The position numbers and the translations under genes were made by a program. Positions 31,200 through 45,200 of a DNA stretch of 64,000 nt are shown here, piece by piece. The notes under the pieces were generated by a model, which was not told the DNA's origin, made no database searches, and worked only from the letters and a program-made list of their open reading frames with translations. Within the stretch, counting starts at the first letter, position 1. Each line of letters begins with the position of its first letter. Source of the DNA: Rebecca billardiae RCC1528 (lineage: Eukaryota > Haptophyta); the NCBI GenBank assembly GCA_965240325.2, contig OZ251229.1, positions 310,001-374,000 of the forward strand, in the 5' to 3' direction.

Positions 31200-34100
31200 G
31201 GCGATCCATGTTGCGAATTGTGTGCGCCGCGCCGCGTCCAAGTGAGCTCGGGCCCGGGGGCAGCGACGACAGACACGTCATCTGAAGCTGACGACTGGTC
31301 GTGTGGACACCCGCCAGTCCGAGACCGAGGCCGCCAGCTTGCTCGTAATAACTAACGTCGCTTCACGGGGCTGCGGTCGGCTTCCAGTTCCATAGTAGTG
31401 ATAGTATCGCACTGCGCGGCGCCGGCTGCACCGCCCGTTCCGCTGGACGCTGGCTCGCTCGTCACGTTGACAGCTTCTTCGTCAACCAGGTCGCGCGCGC
31501 GGGCGGTGATGACGATACACTTTCCGGCAGGCAGATCGGCGGCGCATGTCCTGTGACGACGCTCTCCGAGGACTCCTCGATGCGAAGCGCGCCCGGGCGC
31601 GCCGTCGCAGCTGCGCACGCCACGGCTTCCTCCCTTGCGGTTGGCAATGCCGGAATCGGTCAATGACGCGGAGTAGTGACTGCAACGCAGCCACCGTCGC
31701 GACGTCACTCGGACGTGGTGTCAGGTGTAGGTGGGTCCCTCCCAACTGGGGCGATATTCTGGCGCACTCAGAATGACGTCCTAGATTTTGTCTCTCACCC
31801 AGAATCGACGCTATAAATGCGTCCCATCGGGGCGGAGCAAAAGTTTCGACCTCAAAACCTACTCCGCGTGCCGTCGCGCGGCCGAGCGCGCGCGCGCCGC
31901 GCCAGTAGTGTCACATAGAGATTTTGCGAAGCGTTACTTCATGGTTATGGTGGCTAGATGGCGACATGCGATCGGAATTACTTATTGACAACCGTTGACA
32001 CCCGACCGAACCATTTTATGAAGCAAAGAGTGGGGCTCTATGCTGTGCGCTGATACCTCCAACAAACTACAGCAAAATCGAGCATATTACCCACTTCATA
32101 TATAGCCACTTACCCGTATATAGTATGAGTGTTACCCACTTTATATTGACCGTGGATGCGGTTCACTATATATTCAAATTCGTTCCGATATGTGGGTACG
32201 TTTGTTGGGTCATCGAATAGGCGCCGAGCGACGCGGACACGGGCAACCCGGGCCGCAACCGGACTGCCTGCGAGTGGCGCAGTGTTTGTGGCGGGCTGCG
32301 TGCCGAGGCACACACCATCGCCCGCCACCGAGCATGCCACCGTCGTCACACGGGAGCCCTCCGCCGTCGAGGCTGGACTATCAGCCAACGCCACCGCCGG
32401 AGCTTGCCGCGTTCGGCGGCTTCCGTGCTCGTACTCCGCGTGTCACCGGTCGTCGTATGCCCACCCGCGTGAGGCCGCCACCAGTCCATGACTACCGCAG
32501 CTGCAGCCCATGCCGCCGACGATGCCTCCTACCATCTTCTCGCCAGGCAGCAATACGATAGGTTCACCGACGCTGCTGCTAGGCTGAGAGCACTCAGCCA
32601 GTTGGCCGGCGAGACGTCAGATGGTTGAGCTGCTGGCCTAGCCATCACGTTGCGGCTTCCGCTCGCTCAAGTACACCCAACGTGACGACGAGAATGTGCC
32701 GGGCAATCATCAGACATGCGTCTGAGGGGTCTACTACGCCTAGCCGTAGAGTTGCTGAGTACGAGTCTTCGCAGACCACAAGCGGAACGAGTGGGACCAC
32801 CCAATGGCAGGAGCAACAGCGTGGGGTGGCACCCGCGCCTGTCAACGCGACCGCGTTCTGTCAAGAATGGACCCATATCCTGCGACCACCCTCGAGCACC
32901 GCATACTATGCCCACACTCGGCATAGGGAAGGATCGCTGAGCGCCTGCTGCCGCTGTCAAAGGCCCTGCTGATCTTCCTGGCGCTGGATCGTGCACACGG
33001 CTGGCAAGTCGGCGTGCTCGCCGCACATCGCGGCGGCTTCTCAGCATCCCAAGTCCTCAGTGCACCCATCCTAGGCCTGCTGGTCGATGATTGGTACCAA
33101 CCCCCACCAAACACGCCCTCTCGGAAGTCGCCAATCGCTTACATGGCTCCCCGAGAGCCCGGGGCTGGCTGTCGTGCGTTCTCACGAGCAGCTTGCGCAC
33201 AGCCCAAATGTCACCTTCACGGTGCGTTGAGCTGCTCAAGATGGCGGGAGCGTCAAGAGCATGCCCGTGCACGACACTGACCCATGCCTCCCGTCGCCTG
33301 ACCCGCATGTGGCAAAAACTGACCCTGCTCGAAGGCACGGGTCGAACACCCGCCGATCGATTCAAGTTGTCTGTACGCGTCTAGCCGGGCGAGAGTCAAA
33401 CATGCGGGCACGTGCCAGGCGGGGGATGTGTGACCACGGATCCCATCCGTGAGCACGCGCAAAGCGCTGGAGCGCGCGATAGGTGTTGGCTGTGGTCTAC
33501 CCGACACACGGCGGCTCGGTCGCGCTGGAGAGGCGCTCCGACATCGTCGGGAGCGTTCAGATCGGACCTCGGCCGTCGGCCCGGCGATTTTCCCGAACCG
33601 CGCCCCGCGCGAAAAGAAATCAGGCCAGAAAACCCGGTAAATGTTTTAAAGACCGCTGGAAAATCGCCAGGGACCCACCTATCAGGTGTGGTCGTCAGCA
33701 TGCTGAATGAATGCCAATGACGATTAACTATGATGATACTGTATAGTAGTATGATATGCTGTCAGATATGCATGCTAAGAGTCACGTCGTATGGCGGTCG
33801 TATAAAACTATGATTCACTATGATCAACTACCTATAGTATTACGCGACATGTTTCAAGACTACGTCCGGCAGCAGGGTCTTCAGCATGGGCACCTGGGGG
33901 CCTCCGTCCGCACTATCACTGTCAGTCGCGCAGCCGCTCGTTTCAGAGTACCAGACCCGCCAGTGGCTTCGAGTCGCGGCCCGGCCTCGCACACTCGCAG
34001 GCGGCAGGGCGGGGCGGCCACCGCGCCGACAGTTCACTTGGCAACAGCGGACGGCTGCCGGGCCAAAGCGCCAGTTGACCTAGTTGCATGACGAGTTCAG

Positions 34101-34587
34101 ATGAAGTCGTGACGTGCGCGTTGGAGATGGCTTCAATACCACTATGCCCCATTCGTCCCCCGCGCGTGAGTGCTGATGCACAGCTTCCAGTCCGTTACTA
34201 CCCCCCACTGCCTGCGCAATGCCCGCGCGGACGCTCAGAAATGGCCCATGCACGGCTCGCATGAGCCTCGCACCGTCCGCGCACAGCCACGCGAAGTGAT
34301 TTCGAGCCGCGATTCGGTGCGCGCCGTGGTAGACCGACCTGTGGCACGTTTCGGACACAGGGAACCCAAATGCCCCTTTTGGCCCTCTGATCACGACTCA
34401 TCCCGCGACGAGGAGGCGGGACGCGGCCTTCGCGCCCGCGCGTGAAGCACGACGTAGGCTCATCCCGAACGCCGCCTCGCCGCTCGCCATCGTTCGCGCC
34501 AATCGTAGTCATAGTAGTATCATGCATATTTTTCCCCGAAAAGACTGAAAGATCCTCGTCGCGAAAACGTCTCGTAACGGAGAAGCC
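31200..34587. other. 3.4-kb stretch without recognisable genes
   Basis: Several regions of different composition. 31200-31780 is GC-balanced with a weak minus-strand frame (31352-31708). 31780-32200 is AT-richer with TATATAG words. 32200-33700 has many short frames on both strands with normal amino-acid composition but no domain. 33700-33850 is again AT-rich. Frequent short frames without long antisense frames suggest a decayed mobile element or old duplicated sequence. I could not identify terminal repeats, a transposase or a reverse transcriptase. No tRNA fold found. Confidence 0.5.
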
Positions 34588-35406
34588 ATGGTGGTGGCCG
34601 GCCGTGCGGCCTGCGCGAATCTCCTCCTTCTGGGCGCGCTCACGCGACGTCACGAGCACGCCCGATGCTCATCGCACGTCATGGCTGCCGTCGATGTACC
34701 TCGTGTCGAGTCATGGCTCGACTCGCTGTACGATGGGCTCGACTACGAGGCCATCCTTGGCGCCGACGGTGCCGACGATGACGACGATCACGATGGCGGC
34801 GACGTGGATGACCTCGCCATCGAGTATGCATACGGCGAGTGCGATCTCGGCTTCTTCCTGACGATCCTGGGCACAGCTCTGGATGCATGTGGCCCATCGG
34901 CGTTGGAACCACCTCGCCGTGCGTTCATCGATCTTGGAGGCGGGAAGGGCCAGCTTGCTCTCGCAGCCGCGTACGCAGCATCCGACCGCGTCACAGGGCG
35001 CTTCGTGTCGCTCGAGCTTCTCCCAGAGCTTCACGGGATCAGCCGCGCCGCGGTCGCGGCTGCCATGGCGTCCGACCCGTCCCTGCAGGGACGAGTGCTC
35101 GCGGAGCGCGGAGACATTTACGACGAGGGCGCCCTGCAGCGGTGTGACATCGCAGACGCGTGCGTCGTCTTCGCGTACGCGAGCAAGTTCGAGGGAGGCG
35201 ATGGCGTGCGCGTGGAGAAGCTGTCAAGGGTACTCAGCGCGTCGCCCCTACCGCACGGCGCAGTGGTGGCAACGCTCAACCGCGAGCTATGCCCCGAGCA
35301 TGGCTGGGAGAGGGCATGTCCACCTGTGGATGGTCCGACGCCACACGAATCTGCCGGCACGGGGCGCGCGCATTTCTGGCGGCGGCGGCGGCGCGCCACA
35401 TCATAG
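34588..35406 (+). CDS. Class I SAM-dependent methyltransferase, resembling the DOT1/small lysine-methyltransferase fold
   Basis: ATG at 34588 to TAG at 35404-35406, 272 residues, no intron. Residues 1-30 are hydrophobic/basic and might be a targeting peptide; an in-frame ATG at 34681 (MAAVDVPRVESWLD) is the alternative start. An Asp-rich loop (DGADDDDDHDGGDVDD) precedes YAYGECDLGFFLTIL. The SAM-binding motif AFIDLGGGKGQLALAAAYA (motif I, about 112-130) and the acidic SLELLPELHGIS (end of strand 2) follow, then RGDIYDEGALQRCDIADACVVFAY (motifs II-III). The order YGE-x-GFL then DLGxGxG is that of DOT1-like and related protein methyltransferases. The substrate is unknown. Confidence 0.75.
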   Translation: MVVAGRAACANLLLLGALTRRHEHARCSSHVMAAVDVPRVESWLDSLYDGLDYEAILGADGADDDDDHDGGDVDDLAIEYAYGECDLGFFLTILGTALDACGPSALEPPRRAFIDLGGGKGQLALAAAYAASDRVTGRFVSLELLPELHGISRAAVAAAMASDPSLQGRVLAERGDIYDEGALQRCDIADACVVFAYASKFEGGDGVRVEKLSRVLSASPLPHGAVVATLNRELCPEHGWERACPPVDGPTPHESAGTGRAHFWRRRRRATS

Positions 35407-36173
35407 CGGCAGTAGTCACCCATTTCGTCGCTCTTACTTGGCGCTGTTTGTTCGTTCTGTATCTCTTTCGGTTTAATCTCTGACTAGCTCTCTCTCTCGC
35501 CCGCGCCGCGCGCGCGCCGGCGGCGCATTACGGTCGCCGCGTCACGGACCGCTGAGTAGTATCCGACTCTGGTCCGGCATGATGACGTCGGTTACTCGGT
35601 TGAGACTAGCGCACCGGCCACCGGGCCAGTGCCAGTGCCCAGTGGATCCGCGCCGTCTGCGGGCCGGTCGACACTCGAGGGCGCGACTGCCCGGACTATC
35701 CTGCGGACTCGCCGAGTGCGGCCCCGACTGCTGCCGTTGACGGCCCGTGAGAGTGCCGGCGCCTGCCAACTGTTCGTCACTTGCTGATGACCCGAGCCAG
35801 TTGATGACTGTGCCTGAGAGGGCGAGGCCGCGGTCCGACTGCGTTAAGCTGCCGTAGGATCCAGAGTCTACGCGGTGCCCGCCCGGCACTCGCCTCGGCG
35901 GGGGCCAGTTCGTGCGGGCGGCATGTAGCTACACCGGCTTCATGGCCGGCCTACGGTACAGTACCATACAAGATGCTAGCTTACCTGAGCGAGTTGATGG
36001 TAGGCTGGTAGCAGAGTAGCCTGTCCCTGATGATGAGCCGTTCCGCGTTCAGGCAAGGGCCTTGGTTCAGGTCTGCAGCCCCCCGCCTTGCGGGGCCGGG
36101 CCCGCCCGCCATCGCGGCTCGAGCATGCTGACGGGTGACGACGAAGCAGTTTCGACGACCGCGACCGACAGAG
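35407..36173. other. Intergenic spacer, nothing recognised
   Basis: Short CT-rich tract at about 35484-35500, otherwise mixed sequence with short frames and no domain. The promoter of the glycosyltransferase gene is expected near its right end. Confidence 0.5.
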
Positions 36174-37466
36174 ATGCATGTCGCCGCACGCGTAGTTGAC
36201 GCGACGTTTTCGGCGACGACATGTGCGGCGCTGCTGCTGGGATCGGCGGCGCTAGCGTACGCGACAGAGGGCCCGGCGGCATGCCTAGAGGACCCGAGCA
36301 CGCCCAATGCGATGGCTGTCGTCCGCGCTCGGCGATTCGCTCCTTCCTTTGCCGGCGTGGGCATCCCGTGCATCGTGCACCGCGTGCTCGTGCGCACCGG
36401 TGCGCGTGGGGAGGAGGCCGCGGACACGGCCACGCCAGCGTGGGCGGCGCTGATGCCTCGGTGCGCACACGTCGCATGGAACAACTCCGCGATACGCGGG
36501 CTCATCGGCGAGTGCGTCGGGGCTGCCATGCTGCGCGTGTATGACCAGTACCCGCTCGACATCCACCGCTCGGACGCCGCGCGGTACATCCTCATGCACT
36601 GTGTGGGCGGGTTTTACCGGGACGGCGACATCGTGCTCCACCGCGCGCTCCCCGAGGCGTGGTTCGAGTCCGACGACGTGCGGCTCCTCCTCTCGGCGCG
36701 AGTCGGCAGCAAGGAGGTGGTGCAAAGCTTCTTTGGCTCGGCGCCGGGACATCCGTTTTGGAGCCTTGTGGTGGGCGCGCTGCCCCGCACGGCGCGGTGG
36801 TGGGACGCGCTTGAGGTCGCGGGCCCCTCCTTCTTTCTGCGGGCGTACAGGATCGCCGTCTGCCTGCGCATGCGCTACGTGCACCTCAACGGCAGCATGA
36901 CGCAGTACGCCAAGCACGGCCGCGTGCGCGGGCCGGGTGTGTACGCGACGCACGAGCTCAAATCGACGTGGACGGACAACTACTACGCCTTCCTCGCCTC
37001 CCGCTGCGCCGTGAGCGCGAGCGAGCCGTCGGCCGAGTGCTCGCAAGCGGAGCTGCAGCAGCTGCATCGCAGTAACACCGTCCACCTTGGCTCGGAGGTG
37101 CGCGAGCGGAGCCCTGCGTGCATCTTGCGCTGTCTCGAGCGGCATCAGCTCAGCCCCCAGCCCGATCGTGCCCTACACAGCACGCGGAGGGAGCGGGAGC
37201 GCGCGCTCATGCTTGGGCAGTTCAGCAAGGAGGTGTTCAAACGCCTGCGTCGCTGCAGCGGCCGCGACGGCATCAGTCCTTGGCGTGTGCCAGTTCGCCG
37301 AGGCACGCGCATCTTCGAGCAGCAGGCGGACTTCGGCCCACCTGACGCGCGGTGGGGCTGGTTTATCAACGGCTCGTGTGCGCACAACCGCACAACCGCC
37401 AATGCTACAACGGCGGCAAGAAACTCGTCGACGAGGAGAAGGTCCCACAAACTGCTAGGGCAATAA
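36174..37466 (+). CDS. Glycosyltransferase of GT32 / Och1-like (DXD sugar-transferase) type, type II membrane protein
   Basis: ATG at 36174, TAA at 37464-37466, 430 residues, no intron. A hydrophobic segment near the start (TFSATTCAALLLGSAALAYA, about 10-30) serves as signal anchor, placing the catalytic part in the Golgi lumen. The catalytic core reads IPCIVHRVLV, then AHVAWNNSAI, YPLDIHRSDAARYILMHCVGGFYRDGDIVL. The SDxxRYxxL-x-x-xGG-x-Y-x-D-x-D pattern is the GT32/Gly_transf_sug signature, with DGD as the metal-binding DXD. Downstream GPSFFLRAY and later Cys/Asn residues fit a luminal protein (N-glycosylation sites NNS, NGS, NRT, NAT). Donor and acceptor sugars are unknown. Confidence 0.88.
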   Translation: MHVAARVVDATFSATTCAALLLGSAALAYATEGPAACLEDPSTPNAMAVVRARRFAPSFAGVGIPCIVHRVLVRTGARGEEAADTATPAWAALMPRCAHVAWNNSAIRGLIGECVGAAMLRVYDQYPLDIHRSDAARYILMHCVGGFYRDGDIVLHRALPEAWFESDDVRLLLSARVGSKEVVQSFFGSAPGHPFWSLVVGALPRTARWWDALEVAGPSFFLRAYRIAVCLRMRYVHLNGSMTQYAKHGRVRGPGVYATHELKSTWTDNYYAFLASRCAVSASEPSAECSQAELQQLHRSNTVHLGSEVRERSPACILRCLERHQLSPQPDRALHSTRRERERALMLGQFSKEVFKRLRRCSGRDGISPWRVPVRRGTRIFEQQADFGPPDARWGWFINGSCAHNRTTANATTAARNSSTRRRSHKLLGQ

Positions 37467-37871
37467 GCAGCCTGGCGTCGCACGCAGCGACAATGGAAAG
37501 TGGCGGTAGACGGCTCGACGCGGTGCCGCCATGATCGGCTCTGCGAAGTGGTTATATACATCATATATTGGACGACATTCATCATCGCGTCGTCTGATGT
37601 CCGAAATGGTCGCTCATATCGGCGCTCACTAAGCTAGTTACGTCACTCACACGGCACTGCGTCATCTGCTTGTCAGCTTGACAATCTGCTATAAGACTGA
37701 TGCCAATGCCACCGCGGAGAGTTCTGACTGAGTTGCGCGGGCCCGCGAATCGATACTACTTAATATCTAATCTCTCTCTCTCGTGACTCGTCTTTCGTCT
37801 TACTCTCTAGTCTCTGCTCTCTCAGTCTCTCATTATCTCTCGCTCATCTCTCATCGATCTGCTCTACCGGT

Positions 37872-37941
37872 ACTCTCTCTCTCTCTCTCGATCTCTCTCT
37901 CGATCTCTCTCTCTCGATCTCTCTCTCTCTCTCTCTCTCTC

Positions 37942-38012
<71 letters not shown>

Positions 38013-38022
38013 CGCTCTCTCT
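37872..38022. repeat. CT dinucleotide microsatellite, interrupted by CGAT
   Basis: About 150 bases of CT with four or five CTCTCGAT interruptions at the 5' side, becoming pure toward the 3' side. This suggests expansion from the interrupted end. Confidence 0.95.
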
Positions 38023-38149
38023 ATACAGATCCGCCGGCGGCACTTGCGAATGCGCGGGGCGGCCCTGCTGATGAGTGATGTCAGTCACGATGGCTGTGAT
38101 GGCGACTGGCCGCGGCGGTTCGTTTGTCATAGCATACTTAGTCAGCATG

Positions 38150-38197
38150 TACGTCATACATACATGCATACATACATACATACATACATACATACAC
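38150..38197. repeat. CATA tetranucleotide repeat
   Basis: About nine to eleven CATA units with one variant (TGCA). Confidence 0.9.
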
Positions 38198-38893
38198 TTA
38201 CTCCTCAGGTTCAATCGCGACCGGCCGTGCCAGCCTGAGCCGGCCACTCACCAGTGCCCCCTCCGGCTCCGTGGCCCCCAGGGTTACGTCAAATACGATG
38301 ATGTCTGAGTATAGATGTGACCGCACGTCCGGCGTCGTCGACCGACCGACGCCCGACCGACGCCGCCGCGCCCTTAGACTTAGTAGGCGTAACAGCTTAC
38401 ACGAAGAATAAGATACGCACACAGCTTAGGCAGGCGAGATTGTAGGCTAAGTAGCGATTCCGAGGCGGCGTCAGCCCGATCTGACTGTCGGACAAAGACT
38501 AAAGAGGAGCTGCCGGCGGACGGGTTGGGCTGCTAGACCCACTGACGGTAAGTAACACGGCAGCTCTATCGACTCTCTGGTCGTTGGTTATCGTGGTCAC
38601 TCTTCGGGCTCGGGCGTTCGACGACGGGTGGATCTCGTCGTCATTGTTGGTCACCTCATCGGAGCGACGGTGATCGTCGTCATCAGCATATTCTCGATTG
38701 GCCGTTTGACGGAAGATTACTCATGAAACGGCGAAAACGGAAAACCGAGGCCAGACTCTCATGGTCAAACTCGTCAAGCACAGTGGACACGAGCGCGCAT
38801 CTTCAACGACGACTGCAGGGGTTGGGGCGGGCTCCGGGCCACCCAGCCTGCGGGCGCAGGCCGCCGGCCGCTCGGCGGTGCAGGCGCCGCTGA

Positions 38894-40018
38894 ATGGAGC
38901 TCTCGCCGGAGGCGGCTGGCAAGGACGAGGCGTTGCTCGAGTCTGCACTGCCGCCACGCCGCTCCCAGGGCGCGCGCGGCTGGGCGCGCGCGTGCGCGGT
39001 CGCGCTCATCGCTGGGACAGTCGGTGCGCTCTCGCTCGCGCTCGCGGCTTTCGTGCGCGGCGGTGCGCCGGGGGCGCCCAGCAGACTCGCCTCCGCTGCC
39101 GACCCGCCCAAGTACCCGTACCTGTACGTCAGCTTCCACGGCAACCACCGGCTGCACCCCAAGGCCCGGCAGGGAGTCAACCAGGTGCTGCGGTACAGGC
39201 TGGATGGCGGCTCGCGCCACGACAGGCCGCTCGCGGTGCTCGGCCCGATGGCGGACGGCGAGATGCCGCGCGAGCTTCGTGGCATGTACCACGACCCCGC
39301 GTCGGGCGACCTGTTCGTCGCGAACGCGTACGTCGGCGACTCGCAGATCCTCCGGTACGGCCAGTGCGGGCGGGACGGCAAGCGCCAGTTTGCCGAGCGG
39401 ATCGCGCCGCGCACCGACTCGGGCGCGGCGCTGCTGCTGCACCCGTACGGGCTGGCGATGATGCGCGACATCCTGTACACGACGACGCAGGACTCGGGCT
39501 CCGTCCTCGGCTACAACGTCACCGTGCGCTCGCGCGGCAGCGCCGGCTGGAGCCCGACCGTCTTCTCGTCGATCCTGGGCGCGCGCGTGCCGCCCGCGCG
39601 TGTCGCGTTCAGAGGGATCGCCGCGCACGAGGGCGAGGGCTGCCTCTTCATCGCGGAGGAGGTGAGCGGCGCGGTGCACCCGCTGTGCCGGGGGCGCCCG
39701 CGCGCGCCGATCCCGCTGGACAAGCCCATCGCCGTGGTCGTCGACGCGCCGAGCGGGCTGCTCGTCGCCGGCTCCCGCGCCAAGCGGAACGCGCACGTGG
39801 CGGCGTTCAACGTGTCGACGGGCGAGCGCGTGCGCGCGTTCCGCCACAGGCACCTCAAGCACCCGGCGGGGCTGGCGATCGACGGGCACCGGCTGTACGT
39901 CGCGGCGCAGAGGCGGCAGGCGATCCTCGAGTTCGACCTGCGCACCGGCAAGTTCACGCGCGTCGTCGCGGACCACCTGCCTGACTGGCCCGAGTGGATC
40001 ACGCTCTCCAGCTGCTGA
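38894..40018 (+). CDS. Membrane-anchored NHL/strictosidine-synthase-like beta-propeller protein
   Basis: ATG at 38894, TGA at 40016-40018, 374 residues, no intron. A single span (VALIAGTVGALSLALAAFVRG, about 36-56) follows a charged head, so the propeller faces the lumen or outside. Blade-like repeats follow: YPYLYVSFHGNHRLH, NQVLRYRLDG, LRGMYHDPASGDLFVANAYVGDSQILRY, HPYGLAMMRDILYTTTQDSGSVLGYNV, FRGIAAHEGEGCLFIAEEVSGAVH, LKHPAGLAIDGHRLYVAAQRRQAILEFDL. This is the (H/P)xGLA-x(3)-LYVA pattern of NHL or SMP-30-type propellers with about six blades. Function is not predictable: lactonase-like enzymes and binding propellers share this form. Confidence 0.75.
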   Translation: MELSPEAAGKDEALLESALPPRRSQGARGWARACAVALIAGTVGALSLALAAFVRGGAPGAPSRLASAADPPKYPYLYVSFHGNHRLHPKARQGVNQVLRYRLDGGSRHDRPLAVLGPMADGEMPRELRGMYHDPASGDLFVANAYVGDSQILRYGQCGRDGKRQFAERIAPRTDSGAALLLHPYGLAMMRDILYTTTQDSGSVLGYNVTVRSRGSAGWSPTVFSSILGARVPPARVAFRGIAAHEGEGCLFIAEEVSGAVHPLCRGRPRAPIPLDKPIAVVVDAPSGLLVAGSRAKRNAHVAAFNVSTGERVRAFRHRHLKHPAGLAIDGHRLYVAAQRRQAILEFDLRTGKFTRVVADHLPDWPEWITLSSC

Positions 40019-42255
<2,237 letters not shown>

Positions 42256-45200
42256 TCAGTAGTGCGGCCTGGCGGCGTCGGAGCTGCCGCGTGAGGCCCG
42301 CCCGCGGCTTCCGCCACCGCCCAGGTAGCTTCGCAGGGCGGCCGTGCGGCTGTCCAAAGCCGCCTGCGAGCGCGCGCGCGGCGGCGCCGCAGGGTGCGCC
42401 GGCGGTGGGTGCTGCTGGCTTGCGGGCGCGGCAGCCCCCGGCGCACGGCCACCGGCAGCTGCGCTGCCGAGCGGGCCACGCCCGGCGGCAGGCGCGGCGG
42501 AGCGCCCGCCGCGCGGGCCCCACCGGCCGGCTGGCTGCGCCGCCGGCCCGGCCGGCGCGGCCCCGTCCTGCGGCTGCCGCCCCGCCGCCCCGCCGCCGCG
42601 CCTGCGCAGCTGGGCGATGTGGAAGCCCACCGCCTTGGTGAGCGCGTGCTCTCGTCCCAGCTGCCGCTCGCGCGTGCCGCGCGCCGCCCGCAGCAGCTCC
42701 AGCGCCTCGGCGTCGAGCCGGTCGGCCTCGCGCGCCGCCTCCGCGCGCGGCGCGCCGTCGTCGGGCGCGGGCGCTGCGGCCGGGGCCGCGGACGCCGGCA
42801 GCGCGGCTGCGCGCGCCTCGGCCGCGGCCGGGGCGTGCGCGCGGGCGGCGGCGGCTGCCGGCGCGCCGTCGGCGGCAGCGGCCGGCGCGCCGCCGCCCTC
42901 GGCGCCGCTGCCGCTGTGGGCGCGCAGCGCGTCGGCCATCTGCGACAGCAGCTTGGCGAGGTGGAACTGCGACGTGGCGACGAGCAGGTGCTCCGCGCCG
43001 AGGGCGGCCAGCCGGATGCCGAGCGCGCGCCTGTACAGCGGCAGCGCCAGCTCGCGCCGCGCCCGCAGCACGGCCGCCGACTCTGCTGCGCCCGCGCCGC
43101 GCGCGCGCCGGCCGGCGCCGCGCGGCGCGGTCGGCGGCAGCAGCTCGGCCGCGGCGAGGTCGTCGAGGACGAAGGCGCACAGCGGGTGCGCCGCGCCGTA
43201 CCAGCGCTCGCGCGCGCCCAGGCACGCGCGCAGCAGCTGCACCGCGCGCTCCCGCTGCCGCAGCCGCGCGTGCAGCACGCCGCTGTAGTAGTGGCACTGC
43301 CACACGCCGAGCGCGGAGCCCGCGCACTCCATCGCGGACGTGGCCTTGGCAAGCAGCGCGCGGCTCTCGGTGTACCTGCGCCGCGCGCGCGGCCGAGGCG
43401 GGGCGGGTGGTGCGCGGGCTCAGCGCGCCCTGCCCTCGCCCCGCGCGCGCCGAGGCCGAGCGGGTGCGCGGGGCGGCGCGGGAGGGTGCGCTCGCAGCCA
43501 GCAGCCCGGCGCGCTCGGCCGGGGCGGCGCTCACGGGGCGAGGGCAGGGCGCGCTGAGCGCGCGCGCACCGCCGGTCCATCGACGTGAGGTGGCCGAGCT
43601 CGGAGAGCAGCCGGCCCTGCATCAGGCACAGCCGGCGGCGCGGCGGCGGCGCGTACAGCAACGCCTCGCACGCGCGCAGCTCTGCGAGCGCCGACTCCGC
43701 CTCGGCGGCCGCGGCGCCGCCGTCCGCGGTGTCGGCGGTGTCGGCGGTGTCGGCGGTGTCGGCGGTGTCGGCGCGGCCGCGCAGCGCGCCGATCGGCTCG
43801 GCGTGCGCGTCGGCGTCGTCGGTGTCGGTGCTCTGCGCGGCGCTGCTGCCCCCGCCCGCCTCGTCACCGTCGTCGGCCGCCGCGGCCAGCGCCTCGAACC
43901 GGTTGGGCCGCGAGCGGCGCGGCGGCGGCGGCGGCGCCGGCTCGGCGGCGGGCGGCGCGAGCGGCGCGTGCGGCCGGCGCGCGCCCGCCGCCGCCATGGC
44001 CTCGAGCTCGTCGCACGTGCGCACCGCCGCGCGGTACCACTCCTCCTTCCGCGCGTCCAGCTGGAACTTGAACACGCGCCCCAGCGCCTCCTCCGCGGTC
44101 GCGCGCAGCTCGAGCGGCGCCGCGGCGTCGGGCGCGAGCGCGCGCGCGGCGCCGATCGCCGCCATCGCCTCGCCCGAGAGTAGCCGCTGGGCGTGGTCGA
44201 AGAGGCCGAGCTCGGAGAGGAAGGAGGCGCCGTCGCGCGCGAGCCGCGCCACGCCGAGCCAGCGCCGCGCGCACCGCAGCCGGCGCAGCGCCGCGCGCGT
44301 GCCGTGCTGCTCGCCCGCGTGCGCCGCGCGCTCGAGCTCGCGCGCGCCGCGCGCCGCGGCCGAGGCGGCGTGCACGTACGCGGGCCCCGCGGTGCGCGCG
44401 TCGAGCAGCCGCCAGCAGCGGTGCAGGTCGAGGCGGCAGGCCTCGGAGGCGTACAGCCGCTCGAAGATCAGCGGGTGCACGAGCAGCCGCTCCATCTCGC
44501 GCGCCGACGCCCCGTCCGCCAGCGCGCTCAGGTGATGCAGCGCCTCGCGCGCGTCGTGCAGCAGCGACAGCGACGCGGCCGCGCACACGGCGGCCGGCTC
44601 GGGGCCGGACGGGTCCGGGGCGGCGAGGGCGGGCGCCGAGCGGCCGAGCGTGGCGGGCGGCAGCGCCGCGTCGAGCGGGCTCGCGCCCTCCGCGAGCAGC
44701 GACGCGGCCGCCGCCGCGGCCGCGGCGCCAGCCACCGCCGCGTCCGCGGCCGCGTCCGCGGCCGCCGAGCGCCCTCCGGCGTGGCCGCGGCCGTCCGCGC
44801 GCGCGCGCCCCATGTTGGGCGTGGACTGCGCGCGCGAGAGCGCCGAGGGCGGCGCGAGCGGCGGCGCGTCGGCCGCGGCGGCGGCGGCGCTCTGCGCCAC
44901 CGCGTGCTCCACGCCCAGCGCGAAGGTGCGCGCGAGCACGCGGTGGCACGCCGCGTGCCGCCCGCGCACGCGCGCGCCGCCGTACGGCCGAGCGGCCGCG
45001 TCGCCGCTCGGTCGCGCGAGCGGGGACCAGATGGCGTCGGCGAGGAACTGCGAGGCGACGGCGGTGAGCACGGTGGCGTTGGAGACGCGCAGCACGCCGT
45101 TGCCCTTCTGGCTCAGCGCGTCCGCCGCGACCAGCCTGAGCAGCGCCCAGTTCGCCGAGCGCACCGCGAAGCCGTCGAGGCCGAGCGCGCTCAGCAGCTG

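Larger units (their letters stand above)
37467..38893. other. 1.4-kb spacer dominated by simple repeats
   Basis: Contains the CT microsatellite (37872-38022), a CATA repeat (38150-38197), and at 38404-38441 a short sequence that recurs at 59716-59761. No gene seen. Confidence 0.65.

Noticed and set aside
31352-31708. 118-residue minus-strand frame in the gene-free interval
   Set aside because: No domain, no hydrophobic pattern, no splice partner. Kept only as a remark.
33320-33400. Possible tRNA T-arm on the minus strand (CGGGTGTTCGACCCG)
   Set aside because: No acceptor, D-arm or anticodon arm could be fitted around it.
37872-38022. Long Leu/Ser or Arg/Glu repeat frames across the CT tracts (also 40734-41141)
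   Set aside because: They are translations of simple repeats, not genes.
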